A stretch of 64,000 bases of DNA from Branchiostoma lanceolatum (GCF_035083965.1 NC_089725.1:27847925-27911924), one strand, 5' to 3'. Numbered from the stretch's first letter, positions 11,025 through 22,250 are shown. Numbers and translations: made by a program. Notes: generated by a model from the sequence alone, not told the origin.

Positions 11025-11538
11025 AGCTAAATGTCGCTACTAACGGCCCTCCCGCCTGACTAACCGACCCCCAAGGGAAGGGGTCAATTAGCCCCTGGCA
11101 GCAAGAGATTGTGCAACACAAGCTATGCACAAAGGTTGTTAATGAAGAAAAATAGTTTTCGTTCTTTGTGAGATTGTCGACTAGCATTTTTTGCCATAAG
11201 ATCGCCATGCGGTCTTATGGCCTTCAGGGTTATCTGATGTTGGCCGGGCACCGGGCGCGTGCATGGTCTGCTATTAATACCTGCCAAACAGCACGGCCCG
11301 GCATGTACACTTTCTTCTGTGGGCCCAACATAGAAAATGCTGCACGGTTGCAAAATGTTACAATTGTGACAGTGCCCGAGTGTCAGCAATTTAGTTCTTT
11401 TTACAAACTATACTTCAACCGTTTCATCCCCACCACAATGAGGTCGTATGGCCAGCTTTTTCAGAAGCTTTCTTGTTTCTGTTCCATTAATATCTAGTGA
11501 CTCAAAGAAAGCAAGAGAGAATGCAACATATGTAGCTT
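11025..11538. other. 3' flank of the sulfotransferase gene
   Basis: This region lies directly downstream of the minus-strand sulfotransferase stop codon (11539-11541) and probably includes its 3' UTR. No clear polyadenylation signal in minus orientation was identified. No other coding evidence was found. Confidence 0.35.
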
Positions 11539-14469
11539 TCACCTAGGAGACACGGCGGTTCCGGATCCTGCCTGGCTGTGGTTCACAAATGCGTTATTGA
11601 TTCTCTTGCTTTCTTCTTCCCGGTCATCCTCTTCCAACCCTATCGCGAGTTCCTCCATTAGCTGCCGGATTGTCTCCTCCTTGTCTCTTGCCAGGGCTGT
11701 GTAGTAGACGACCGCGTGGAAAAAGTAGCCAGGGTTCTCTCTCTGTAACTCCGCGGCGTGCTGCATTTTGAGTATCCACCGCGTCACCACGTAGTGCAGA
11801 TACGAGCCGTGATGCCGGACTGTCGAGAACCTCGGGTCATCTCCGAAAACAGTGAACATGTCGGGAAGTCCGGGCGCCCACCTCCACAGGCCCAAGCGGA
11901 CGGCGAGCCTGAGAGCCTTGTATACAGTCTGGCGCTTAAATATAATTCGCACCAAGATTCATAGGTCTGCATGCCGTCTCTGTACAGGAAAACTGTTTTG
12001 GCGTCGGGAAATGCGCGATGCATGAGGTCAGCGACTAGGACTGCTCGGCCCTGCAACTTGTAGAAAATGACACTGCGATGTCGACGGTCTGACGTGACAA
12101 AGTAGTAGTTCAACAGCAAGACGACGTTTCTAATCAGCGTCACAGTAGAGTCGTCGTTCTGGAGGATTGCAAGAATGAGTCCAGTGCGATCTGGAGACCG
12201 AGGAGTCGCACTCCGACGCCTTGACATGATGAGCCTGTGGAAGATGGCGTCCAGTACCTGCGGTTCACTCACGGCTTGTGCAACAGATGTAGCTTCAACT
12301 GCTCGGGTGAGGAGGGTGGAGCCGCATCGGGCTGTTGGGAACAAAAATAGAACATATTCAGTCTTCGTCATTGACTTTACTGATTAAGTTCATACATTGA
12401 TAAGTTTATGATTACTTATTGTAAATAAATGTACATGCCCAACGGCTAATTGCAAGTACAGATAAATACGATGATATTACTAGTTCCTACAGTTTACTAC
12501 ACTAGTTCTACATTGAGCTAGTATTGTTATATTTCACTCCCCATACCGGAGGTATGGGTAGAGTGAAATGTATTGTTTTTGTTCATGTTCTTCCCTTCTG
12601 CCAAATCTTCGACTTCAATTCAACTGTGACATTTTTGGGCCAAATGATTTGAAATTTGGCATGGGAAGTAAAGAAGGCAAATACCCCCAGACATTTTTTC
12701 CATCTATTTTTTTTTTAAACAGGCCTTTTAGAAATATTTATGGAGGTTTTGGGGCCATTTTTAGACAAAATGTATATTCTGGGCTCCTGTTTCCTGATAT
12801 TTCAACTACATGACCCTGGTACTATATGACCTGAAATTTGGTCTATGGGTGCCTTGAACATGTGCCCACAGGACTGCATTCACTTCACAATTACTCATTT
12901 TGGGGACTTTTGGGCCTATTTTCATACCAAAAACGGATCAAAATTCCTATCCCCGTTCCATGTTCTATCTAAGGTTCGGTGCGTTCCATTTGTCATTGGC
13001 CAATGAACATGTGTTCCATTAGGGTTACCTGAGGTCATGTTGAAGGAAGACGCGTGCAATGAACGACACATTCAAATAAATATGTTGCTTAGATCATTAC
13101 AAAAGGTCCATTATTGCATGGGGAGGGAGTGAAATATGCTGTATTTGCTCAGGAGCAAATGACGGCCTTTCTAGTTACATTTGACTTCTTCTTTTGAGGC
13201 AGTGGAAGACGAATTTACTTTTCTACCTTGATATCGTGATACGCAATCATTCATGATTTAAAGCAGATGTGGACGTCTAGGCTAGTGCAGTATACAAGTC
13301 TCTCAGCTGTTACAATGATGAATGGCAGTAAGCTTAAACATCAAGGGACGTCGGCCTTACTTGTGTTGTAGACAAAGACCTCCTGTACATGCGCAACCTT
13401 GTCGGCGATTACGTCCACCACACTCTCTAGTTGCTCGAAGGGGATCAAAAGAACTTCTGCTGCATTTCGTCTCTGGGCCTGTATAGCAAAAGTAAGTAGG
13501 ATTGGAGATACAGTTTATATTGTATATATATACTATATATATTATATTGTATTGAACTCTCTAGTATTGTAATATTTCTTGTTTCCCTTAAAGATTGATT
13601 GCTTATGATCAATTTGTAATATATTGATCTGTATTCGATTTTTTTCTTATATATTTGTTCCTTATGTTCTTTTCAACTGTGAACTATCTCAGTTGTATAC
13701 ATTTTGAGTATGGTGTTATCATGCACATTCTCTTTTTTCTTTTAATTTTTGTCACCGCTAATGATTAATTGTTTATTCTTAATTCGCAATCTCCGGATCC
13801 GTGTTCGACTTTCTTTATATCTTTGTTCATTATTTCATCTTACATTTATCACACCTGTATTATGATTGATATTTGTTAAGTTAAATGGAGGTAGGCATCG
13901 TATAAGCCTTGTAGGCTTCTTTCCTCCTCCTGCACTTTTTAGATACTTTCCATTACTTTACTGCTATTGTTGCTATATGTGCGAATGAATAAAACAAAAC
14001 GAAAACAAGTATATGTAAACTGTACAGTCAAACCTGCCCAAGAAGACCACTTAGGGGACCGCGAAAATCTGGTCTATGAAGACCGGTGGTCACTATAGTC
14101 AGGATTTTTGTAAAAAAAAATTGTTTATGGGACTTAATGGTCACATTGTCCAGGTGGTGCTTATGTAGAGGTGGTCACTTGTACAGGTTTGACTGTAGTT
14201 ACGGAGTTCTTTTAACATACTTCGCGAAGAAAAGGGTGTTTGTTCAGGTCCGTGCCGCCCACAGGTCGGATGAGTACTACACATTCTTGTTCCCAGTCTA
14301 CACTGTACACAGAAAACTCGTTCCCACGACTTGTGAAGAAGGATGGTACATCATTCACTGGTTCCTTATCTCCCACAGGAGCGAAATCGTCGAGCGAGCT
14401 GAGCTTGAGCAGTGGATATCTATTCCTTCTTGGTGTCACATTTTGTTTGTAGGCCCAATGCTGTTTTAC
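11539..14469 (-). CDS. PAPS-dependent sulfotransferase, 3' exons, with an apparent frameshift
   Basis: Three joined exons are supported by AG/GT sites and matching phases: 14469-14221 (phase 0 out), 13478-13361 (phase 1 out) and 12331-11539 (stop at 11541-11539). The second junction creates TTRCGSTLLTRAVEAT, the 5'-phosphosulfate-binding P-loop of sulfotransferases; FPDAKTVFLYRDGMQTYESW is the 3'-phosphate-binding segment with its Arg and Ser. The enzyme family moves sulfate from PAPS to an acceptor; the acceptor here is unknown. Just after TYESW, near 11955, the family-like sequence continues in another frame (RIIFKRQTVYKALRLAVRLG to the stop), which needs one missing base or two extra ones. 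This is a pseudogene, an allele or a sequencing error. Upstream exons were not found, so the N-terminus is incomplete. Confidence 0.75.
12332..13360. other. Sulfotransferase intron with a dispersed repeat
   Basis: This is the intron between the P-loop exon and the preceding exon. From about 12530 to 13175 it holds a repeat whose ends show ATTTCACTCCC(C) and GGGAGTGAAAT in inverted orientation (12531-12541 and 13126-13136), suggesting a MITE-like insertion. A small palindrome ATACCGGAGGTAT sits at 12544-12556. Confidence 0.45.
13479..14220. other. Sulfotransferase intron
   Basis: This is an AT-rich intron between two coding exons on the minus strand, with splice dinucleotides at both ends. 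Apart from the TA-flanked element at 14025-14195, I see only low-complexity sequence, including a TATATA stretch near 13520-13550. Confidence 0.5.
14025..14195. mobile_element. TA-flanked MITE with CAGTCAAACCTG termini
   Basis: CAGTCAAACCTG at the left end and CAGGTTTGACTG at the right end are perfect inverted repeats. They are flanked by TA on both sides (14023-14024, 14196-14197), as for Tc1/mariner-type insertion. The subterminal GACCAC and GGTGGTCAC motifs are also inverted. The element is 171 bp, non-coding, and lies 20 bp from the splice donor of the exon ending at 14221. Confidence 0.75.
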
Positions 14470-14599
14470 CTACGAACAACAGACATCGATACAGACAAAG
14501 AACTTCAGAATCTACTATCAAAGTGAAATGGAAAAAAGATAAAATCTTTCAAGAGCTGTTGTCAATTTCGTCTTTGAAAAATCATCAAATGTGATTTAA

Positions 14600-15240
14600 A
14601 AAAACATTCCCAACTAGAGTTCCACGAAAACATTATCTTCGCCAAATAATCAAGGCTTATTATGGAGAGTGATTAATATTTACATGCTTATCACCCCCTG
14701 CAAATTTGGATGAAGGGATCGTCCATTTAACATGGGGGTAAAGGTCTGGGAAGGGAGGAACTATCAAGTTCATATGGGGTTAAGTGTCTTGAAAGGGAGG
14801 GTCGATCCATTTAACGTCAGGTTTATTTAACCTTGAAAGTATGCAAAATATACACTCTTCGGCCGAGGTGGTTTTCTAGAGCATGGGGTTGCGTGTCTTG
14901 AAAGGGAGGGACGATCCATTTCGCTAGGGGCTAACGATCTATAAAAAGGAGAAGGGAGGGAACATCCACTTTACAAGGGGCTGGGAAAAAGAGGCACTAC
15001 CAAAGCGGGGTTGAGTTTCTGGGAAAGTAAAGAGACCATCCATTTCACATGGGTTAAGGGTTTAAAAAGGAAGAGAGGGAACATCCATTTTACATGGACT
15101 TAAGAGAATGGGAGAGGGATCATGCAAATTTTAGGTCAGGGGACTCTATTTCAGGTCAGTGAGGATGTGGGAAGAAGAAACATCCATTTGATGCAAATTT
15201 GTGGGTGGGAGGGGGAAAACATCAATTTTCCTGACAATCT
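14600..15240. repeat. Degenerate tandem repeat, unit about 60-75 bp
   Basis: Variants of AAGGGAGGGA(A/C)(C/G)ATCCATTT and CATGGGG(T/C)TAAG(T/G)GT recur from about 14700 to 15220. The 100 bp before it (AACTAGAGTTCCA..., CATGCTTATCACCCCCTGCA) is repeated at 22518-22615, so the array is part of or next to a dispersed element. It is non-coding. Confidence 0.55.
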
Positions 15241-15477
15241 AATGTGAAATATAAACTACGCACCTGGTTTCAAACTGTTTATTTGATAGCAGTTCTTCAC
15301 AAAACGGAGGAATGCAAAGTGTACAATGTGTTACAAAAAGGTACAAATAGCACTAAACCTATTGATTACAAGGCTAAGTGTGAAGAACACCTTTTTGCAA
15401 AGAATGTATAACAACAAAGGACATGCTTATAAACACACTCCCTGTTGTAGACATTCATTGAGTATGGCAGCGGGTCA

Positions 15478-15599
15478 CTCCAAGCAAAAGTTCGGCTCCG
15501 GCTGTTCTATGACGCGGTTTTAGGCGTTGCTATTGGACTTTCTTTTTTGTCCCATTTACTTGTACTAATCATGTTGCCAAGCCGAACCTCTGCTTGGAG
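15478..15599. mobile_element. CTCCAAGC-family MITE, copy B
   Basis: Left end CTCCAAGCAAAAGTTCGGC and right end GCCGAACCTCTGCTTGGAG are inverted. The interior TGACGCGGTTTTAGGCGT and GGACTTTCTTTTTTGTCCC is shared with copies at 15790 and 16582, placing the three in one subfamily. Confidence 0.75.
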
Positions 15600-15789
15600 A
15601 AGAGTGGCTCGTGACTCAGCTAAAAATGCTGAGCATTGAAAAAAAAAGGGTAAAAATGGCAAATATTAACTAAGCTAGAAAAAGCTAAGCTAAAAATGCT
15701 GACAGATGCTAACTTAAGTTAGCATTTTTAGTTAACTAAAAATGAAAACTAAATTAACATCTGTCATTAAGAGTGTCAGTGGCTCATTA

Positions 15790-15902
15790 CTCTTCAGGCA
15801 AAAGTTCGACTCCGGCTGTTTTTGACGCGGTTTTAGGCGTCTCTATTGGACTTTTTTTGTGTCCCGTTTTCTTATGTTGCCAGGCTGAACCTCTGCTTGG
15901 AG
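15790..15902. mobile_element. CTCCAAGC-family MITE, copy C
   Basis: It has the same interior as copy B (TTTGACGCGGTTTTAGGCGT) and the right end CTGAACCTCTGCTTGGAG. The flanks GTGGCTCAT (left) and GTGGCTCCT (right) look like a 9-bp target duplication with one mismatch. Confidence 0.7.
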
Positions 15903-16350
15903 ACTAGTGGCTCCTGACAAAGCTAAAAAAAGCTAAGCTAAAGATACTAACTAAGTTAAAAATGCAGTAAATGCTGATAAGTCAATGCATGGTACAGAGG
16001 AAACTTTTTGGACTGTTTATGAAAGTAATTTTGCGGCTTAAGGCTAAGGCATCTGTCAGATAGTTTGGATTAGTGTGTTGAGTCTGTGTGTGGGCGCGTT
16101 AGTTTGTCAGTTTGTGTGTAGTGTGTGCGTGTGTGTGTTCCAACATCAGCCTTCGCCAAAATTCAATAGGACTTAGAAGGCTACAAACTACCTCTGTACC
16201 ATACACGGATATCATAAACATCCACTAAATTTTGAAAAATGCAGAAAGGAAAAAGTTACAAAAATTAGAAAATCAAAAATCAAACTTGACCCAACCTAAC
16301 ACATTATAAGCTTAACTTAAGGCCCCTTAACTACATATATCTCTAATGCT

Positions 16351-16530
16351 AGGGAGTAGGGTCACATTTCTAAGCCAACCAGGCTGTTTGAAAACAAAGA
16401 ATGAAAAATGCCGGCATTATTATGTATCTTCTTGATAGGCGCCTTATCAAGAATATACATAATTTAAAGGAGTACTTTAAAAAAGTTTGTGTTTTGCTTT
16501 GGAATTGTGACCCTAGCCTAGCATAACATA
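16351..16530. mobile_element. MITE with CTAGGG..GGGTCACA ends, copy 1
   Basis: Left GCTAGGGAGTAGGGTCACAT and right TTGTGACCCTAGCCTAGC are roughly inverted. A close copy lies at 16935-17112, with preceding sequence ATATCTCTAATG also shared. A small palindrome around TTGATAGGCGCCTTATCAA is at the centre of copy 1. Confidence 0.55.
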
Positions 16531-16581
16531 ATACATGGTATAGATGGTAAACACACTTAAGTATGACAGTGGCTCATTATT

Positions 16582-16694
16582 CTCCAAGCAAAAGATTGGC
16601 TCCAGCTGTTTTTTGACGCGGTTTTAGGCGTCTCTAGCGGACTTCCTTTTTTGTCCCATTTACTTTATGTTGCCAAGCCGAACCTCTGCTTGGG
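16582..16694. mobile_element. CTCCAAGC-family MITE, copy D
   Basis: The interior is nearly identical to copies B and C. The flanks GTGGCTCAT and GTGGTTCAT resemble a 9-bp target duplication and closely match the flanks of copy C, which suggests that the whole locus was duplicated rather than independently invaded. Confidence 0.7.
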
Positions 16695-16934
16695 GAATAG
16701 TGGTTCATGATTCAGCTAAAAATGCCGAGCGTTGAAAAAAAAAAGATAAAATTGCCACATATTAACTAACTAAACTAATTAAATGCTAAGCTAGAAATGC
16801 TCACCAAGATAAAAAAAAGCTAAGCATTTTTAGCTTAGCTATTTTTTAAATCTTAGTAAGCATTTTTAGCTAACTTAACTAAAATGGAAAACTATATTAG
16901 CTTAAAATGCTAACTAATGCTAACATATATCTCT

Positions 16935-17112
16935 AATGCTAGGGAGAAGGGTCACATTTCTAAGCCGGGGCCTGGCCAGGCAAAGAATGAAAAATGCCTA
17001 TCAAGAATATACACAATTAAAGGAGTACTTTTTTAAAAAGTTTTCTGTGTTTTGCTGTCTTTTATATCGTATTTCTTTTTCCCGCAAGCTTTGGAATTGT
17101 AACCCTAGCATA
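16935..17112. mobile_element. MITE with CTAGGG..GGGTCACA ends, copy 2
   Basis: Second copy of the element at 16351-16530. It has an altered centre that lacks the GGCGCC palindrome, and the shared right end TTGTAACCCTAGCATAACAT. Confidence 0.5.
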
Positions 17113-17528
17113 ACATAGTACATGGCACTTGTATACATGGTTGTTGTAAAAGTGTACACTTTGCATTCTTATAACAGGTCATTAACAAAGACCTCATATA
17201 CAGACTGCTGGGGCGTAGCAGGAAGTTAAGATTTATGATTGTCATTTCAGTTCTAGGTTCAACCTAGAAATGTACAAAATCCCCTGTCTACCTGAAACAT
17301 CATCAGCGGAGAAAATCATGATCTCTTGATGGATGGTAAGGTATTGAGCACATTTTGATTACACCCTGAGTAATTGCTAGTGGAGGGTTAGGACATTTAA
17401 AAGCAATAGCTACTTCTACACACAGGGCTTCAGCCTATCTCTGTGGTACACAAACCCGATGCCATGGCAGATTCAGTATCTGTAACAATGCCGATAGCCG
17501 GAATTGCTCTCGGAGTGACTGCAAAATT

Positions 17529-17790
17529 CAGTGTTTCAGAGAACAGGGATTTCCCTGGTTCTGTTAGCTCATAACTACTCAGGCTCTCCAACCACATGCC
17601 TTCCTTTCTGGCCCTGTGTCATTGTCTTGGGTCGGGACTCCAAGATATGACACAAGGCAAATTATGTCGTGGTCTAGGTTCCCGACGACCCACTTACCAC
17701 CACATAAACAGAAAGGACAACAGATGGTAGAAGATTCCAAGCAGTCATAAGCTAACAGAACCAGGAAAATCGCCGTTCTCTGAAACACTG
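17529..17790. mobile_element. MITE with CAGTGTTTCAGAGAAC termini
   Basis: CAGTGTTTCAGAGAACAGGG at the left is matched by an inverted CGTTCTCTGAAACACTG at the right. Just inside, CCTGGTTCTGTTAGCT is matched by AGCTAACAGAACCAGG. The element is 262 bp with no coding capacity seen. Confidence 0.65.
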
Positions 17791-18089
17791 AACTTCACAA
17801 CCACTCCGTTAACAATCACAGCCATCGACACAGCCACAGAAACTAAACCAACCACACACCGAGATTGTACACCACAGAAACAGTCTGAAGTCCTGCATGC
17901 AAAAGTAGTCACCACTCACAAAATGCCCCAACCCCCTACCAACAACATCACTCAGGATGTCAACAAAACACGTCAAGTACTCTACAACCAACCAAGAGAT
18001 TGTGACTTGCCCTGCCAACAACGCCTCGGGTATACAGAGGGAATCGTACGTTCAGTTAAAGCTATGAATGCAACATCACAAATGATTGA

Positions 18090-18329
18090 CTTCCCATCAC
18101 GCCAATGATAAGACAGTCCCAGCCCAATTCTGTGGAAACATTTTGCACTTCGAACTGTTTCCCTTGATGACGATGCAAACACTTAACAATTAATTCCAGG
18201 TCCTCTGGCAGAGCGTACACATGAGCACCGGTCTTTCTGGATGTCACTGTGGAGATGGCGTACTTGGCATTGGATGACGACCTCTCGGCAAAGTACTTAG
18301 AGATGTCTGCTTCCAAGCTTCTTTTAGCT
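18090..18329 (-). other. Candidate coding exon of unknown gene
   Basis: On the minus strand a good acceptor (CTTTCTTGTTACAG) ends at 18330, followed by an open segment beginning AKRSLEADISKYFAERSSSN and then TVTSRKTGAHVYALPEDLEL. The composition is protein-like and unlike neighbouring repeats. A possible weak donor (GTTAAG) lies about 50 codons in. I do not recognise the family. It may belong with the exon-like pieces at 19455-19530 and the start at 20427-20439. Confidence 0.35.
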
Positions 18330-18905
18330 GTAACAAGAAAGTCAAACACACAAAGGAATTAGAACAAAACAGCCACCAAACATCTCGCTTTGTTCAACTC
18401 CAAACGCTACGAAGGCACTAGGATGCTTTCTGTTCTGCCAGGAGTGGAAATGGGGACCGAAGTCATGCAGAAGTTGAAAGATATCTAAAACTCAGGTCAA
18501 ACTGTTGGCAATCAGGACTTGACCAGTCAAAATTGGTGGAACTGGCTTGGGTAAACTCAGTTCAAAAATGGTGTCACTGGCCTGAACAAAAAGTTATAGC
18601 CTCCACCAAGCCCTCTTACGGGCGTTTGAATCGTAGAATTCGGCAGAAAAAGGAATACTGGTAATTAGCCAGTAGAGTCAGTCCACAGTGAAGATCACAT
18701 TTCGCCCGTTTAGGGTCTGTGACATGTCAGGTAGGTTCTTTGATGTCCAGTAATTACTATCTAATAGGTGCCAAGTAGCTGAATGATCCTTTTGTTGCTC
18801 TGCGAGCAGACCGTGACAGAACAGACAAGCCCAATAAGGACATGTAACAGGAAGTGCCTTGTCAATCACTAAACTTGTTTTGTTCATCAAAAGAACACTA
18901 TCAAC

Positions 18906-18937
18906 CAAGGAGGTTTAACCTTGATTAAACCTCCTTG
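18906..18937. mobile_element. 32-bp palindromic micro-element with 7-bp target duplication
   Basis: CAAGGAGGTTTAA at the left and TTAAACCTCCTTG at the right form a palindrome with a 6-bp centre. The element is flanked by perfect TATCAAC repeats at 18899-18905 and 18938-18944. It shares its CAAGGAGGT ends with 26121-26145, 34611-34631 and 20151-20167. Confidence 0.7.
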
Positions 18938-19454
18938 TATCAACACAGAAAAATACAAACCTCATTGGGATATGTACAATAGTCATACCTTGAAGAACTT
19001 GTTACAAGGTTTGCTATCCTTCGCTTTACATTGACAAGATCTGACAAGGCAGAATTCGGGCTGTAACTTATCAAAATGGCACCCAAACCACATGGCGAGA
19101 CCGTGATCAGCGATAGACAATGTTTCTACTATTAACTGTAGTTTAACAAGATTTTTTATACGTTTTTGGTTTTTTACGAGTTTTAAAGGGCCAGAAAATC
19201 ACTTATAATCTGCTCAGAGTAACTGAAAAAGCTGCAGTCTGCTGGTCGCACCCTAATTGATTTATGGCCTCAACGCCAAAGCTACTGCCTTTGTTCAGAA
19301 AATGACCAGATTAATTTTACTGCCTTTCTTCCTACCAACATATGACAGACTGCAGCCTGCAAGTGAAACCCTGGCATAGTTAGTCTGGTAGAGACTAAAA
19401 AAGTCATGGTCATCGACTCAAGTTGGAGTAAGTTGTACAGATTTTACTCACAGT

Positions 19455-19540
19455 ACCGTGTTAATCCAGTCAACAGTCTCCTCATCTTCTTCAATCCGTT
19501 CAACTTCTGCAGCAGGGCCCCTCACTCAGTCAGGTGTACA
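19455..19540 (-). other. Candidate small exon of unknown gene
   Basis: The minus strand reads AEVERIEEDEETVDWINTVL followed by a consensus donor (CT/GTGAGTAAA, near 19450). It is acidic and protein-like. No upstream acceptor was fixed and the product is not recognised. Confidence 0.25.
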
Positions 19541-20150
19541 CATAGACATCAGCTGCAACAGGTGTACACATAGACATCAGCTGCAACAAACACAAAAGGC
19601 TCAATGGCTGTCCAATGGTATTGGGAATGTCACATATAATAAAGACTTGACACCTCTGACAAAATTTGTTCATGACCAAAAATTTAAATACAAGATGTAA
19701 CTGTGGACCATGCCAGTGCCAATGCACAAACCATGTGTATGCCCAATTACAGATCCATTTTCATAATGAATCCTATCACCATTAACTAATGCTAAGCAGA
19801 GCCTGCTGTCAAACAATTATACAGCACAGATAATGCTCACCTTGTCAAATGTGGTACACCCATTCTCTTGAATACTCCTGGGCTAAGTGATGCCCTGAAT
19901 GTTGTCGCAAAGAACCTTTAGTGTTGCTGCCCAGGTTCTTGCACGGTCCAGACATATAAATCAATGGATGCCTCCTCACCATTGCTGCAACAAAACACAA
20001 AAGACAATGGCGAGTGAGAATGTGACAGTTATTAAATACTGGACACTTCTAATAAAAAAGTAAAAGTGCATGTAATCACCACATGTACCAGCCAACAAAG
20101 TTCCAACGGTGCGATACTCATTTTTTCTTTCTGCAAAGCATTGGTGAAAC

Positions 20151-20167
20151 CATATAAAACCTCCTTG
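20151..20167. mobile_element. 17-bp half micro-element with 7-bp target duplication
   Basis: CATATAAAACCTCCTTG is flanked by GTGAAAC on both sides (20144-20150 and 20168-20174). Its right end matches the CCTCCTTG terminus of the palindromic micro-elements, so it looks like a deletion derivative. Confidence 0.5.
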
Positions 20168-20201
20168 GTGAAACAAATGGATAATTTCCTACGAAAAAAA
20201 G

Positions 20202-20270
20202 ACAGTTGAACAAAGACGGTTGAACAAAGACGGTTGAACAAAGACAGTTGAACAGACATCTTTACAGTTG
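20202..20270. repeat. 14-bp tandem repeat
   Basis: About four copies of AAAGAC(A/G)GTTGAAC run in tandem, with a decayed extra copy to the right. Confidence 0.8.
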
Positions 20271-20426
20271 AAAATTTGAATTTTGTTGGCAATCACAGAA
20301 CCTTTTAAAATATTTTTTTATGAATTTTACCAACACGGCTTCAATGAGACGCTAACGAACACACCTTAGACACTTTAAAGCACTGCGCCTGCGGTCTCGA
20401 AAATATACAGTAAAGTTTAAACTTAC

Positions 20427-20439
20427 TGTCGGATGTCAT
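20427..20439 (-). other. Possible translation start and first coding exon of a minus-strand gene
   Basis: The minus strand shows a strong start context (GCGGCCATGA) encoding MTSD and, at once, a consensus donor A/GTAAGTTT. The sequence to the right (20440-20680) is GC-rich, unlike its surroundings, as a promoter would be. Downstream exons are uncertain (see 19455-19540 and 18090-18329). Confidence 0.3.
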
Positions 20440-21460
20440 GGCCGCGCTGGAAGACCCGCCATAAAGGCAATCTACAACTTGTAGATGTGGGACTGACCCC
20501 GTTCATCCATGGCCGAGTAGCCGCGGCTGGAAGGACCGCGCGCCATGGACGAACAGTTACGGGGAGGCGTGGGACCAGTCCCGAGGCGGACTGCGCTATC
20601 ATCGCCCGGTGGGCAGCACTTGACGGTCTCGAGAGGAAGAGACATTGCAGCCGTTTCCAAGCTTTGCTGGCCGCGAACTAAGCTCTACAGTTGGGAAACA
20701 TGCATTTGAAAAGTACCCAGGCTTGTGATTGGTGTGGCAAGTTGGCTTGTGATTGGTTGAATAAATGCACTTTTTGTATCTCCCTATTGGTTGTCTTTGG
20801 TGATGTCTTTCACCCGGATTGGTCACCTGTCTAATGAAATTAAAGCTCACTTAGATGAGTCTTTTACCCGATTGGTCATCTGCGCTACAAGAGGGCCTGC
20901 ATGGGGCCCTTGGGGGTAGTGATTACAAATTACGCAAAATTTTCGCCGCCGATTACGAATTACGTTAAATTCTCAGAGCTGATTACGAATTACGTTGAAT
21001 CACGAGGCTTTCCAACGGACTGTAACACTTTTTGACGCAGAATTCTGCACGCGTCAAAACTACTAATTGATGACGATGAATCTGTTTATAACCACACGAA
21101 ACGGTATAACTAATGATAAGTAGCCGTGGTGACGGCAGGAAATGTCGTATGGGAGGTTTCTGGGGAGGTTAGTACCAGGGGCAAAATATTGCTGACGGTA
21201 TGACCACGTTGAGCGCCGAAGACATTTCCCTGGGGAAAATGTTTAAATCTTGACCCTCTAAAACGCTATTTCCTTGATTTTGAGTGCCAAATTTTGCTGG
21301 TAGACTAAAGCTATGTTTGATGACATTTCTATATGTGAAAATAATACGCAAGGGTTTCATCCGAGGACGGTCCGAGGGCGTGCGCGCCGAGAAAAAAAGT
21401 GAAATCTTTACCCTCTGAAACGCTATTTCATGCATAAATTAGCCTACGCTTTACTACTAA

Positions 21461-22250
21461 GACCCCGTTCACACTCATTTTTTTCAATCGCGATTGAAGT
21501 ATAATCGCGATTGTTCGATCCGATCGCGATTGAACGCAAAGAAACTTTTGCGTTCACACTGCTTTTCACCAAGTGGATTAAAGTACGCCGTGATCCGATC
21601 GCGATTGAAGCACGATTGAAGCATGCTATCGGCGATCATCTGGTAAATATTGTTGTTGTCCTTGTTGTCCTTGTTTTGTGTCTATTTTTCCGCTAGACAT
21701 TGTCACTTGGTGCGGTAAATGTCCCTCTTTCGGTGACATTTCCCCAGTTTGGCCTGCACCTCCTCCCTCCCCCAGATTGCGATGAGGACCCTGGTCTCCT
21801 CATCGCGCCATCTGCCACCAGCTGAAGTTACTGACGGAGTTTTATTCTTCTTCTTGGGCATTGTTGACGATGAAAAGTTGTTGTTGTTGTAAAAGAGCGA
21901 TCTGACGTGCGGATTGGGTTTGTTTTCCCGCGCGATGCGAACTATGACCCCACGTACCCGCATGTATGACCTCCCACCCCCGGAACCAGCCGAAATCTCC
22001 GCCGATCGCGATGGAATGAATCGTAGTTGTGTTCACACTCAAAATTTGATAGGATTGGATTGGATCCGATCGCGATTAATCCAATCAAACTACCTCCGGA
22101 GGTAGTTACAATCCAATCGCGATTGGATCGTTTTGGATCGTTTCAATCGCGATTGGGAGCGTTCACACTGAAAAAATCAATCGCGATCGGATCGATTCAA
22201 TCGCGATTATACTTCAATCGCGATTGAAAAAAATGAGTGTGAACGGGGTC
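21461..22250. mobile_element. 790-bp PIF/Harbinger-type element with TAA target duplication
   Basis: Termini GACCCCGTTCACACTCATTT and its complement at 22231-22250 are perfectly inverted and flanked by TAA (21458-21460 and 22251-22253), the 3-bp target typical of PIF/Harbinger. TCGCGATTG-type motifs recur near both ends in both orientations. The interior contains a short Myb/SANT-like frame (21703-21861), the type of accessory protein these elements encode. No DDE transposase was seen. Confidence 0.8.
21703..21861 (-). pseudogene. Myb/SANT-like fragment of Harbinger accessory protein
   Basis: The ATG at 21861-21859 opens a 52-residue frame starting MPKKKNKTPS and continuing GGRWRDEETRVLIAIWGREE, the first helix of a Myb/SANT-like trihelix domain (W..EET..LI..W). 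The remaining helices are missing, so the domain is truncated. It lies inside a Harbinger-type element, where such DNA-binding proteins normally assist the transposase. Confidence 0.65.

Noticed and set aside
22086-22107. Palindrome AACTACCTCCGGAGGTAGTT flanked by ATCCAATC repeats as a fifth micro-element
   Set aside because: It lies within the Harbinger element, where ATCCAATC is itself a recurrent internal motif, and its ends differ from CAAGGAGGT.
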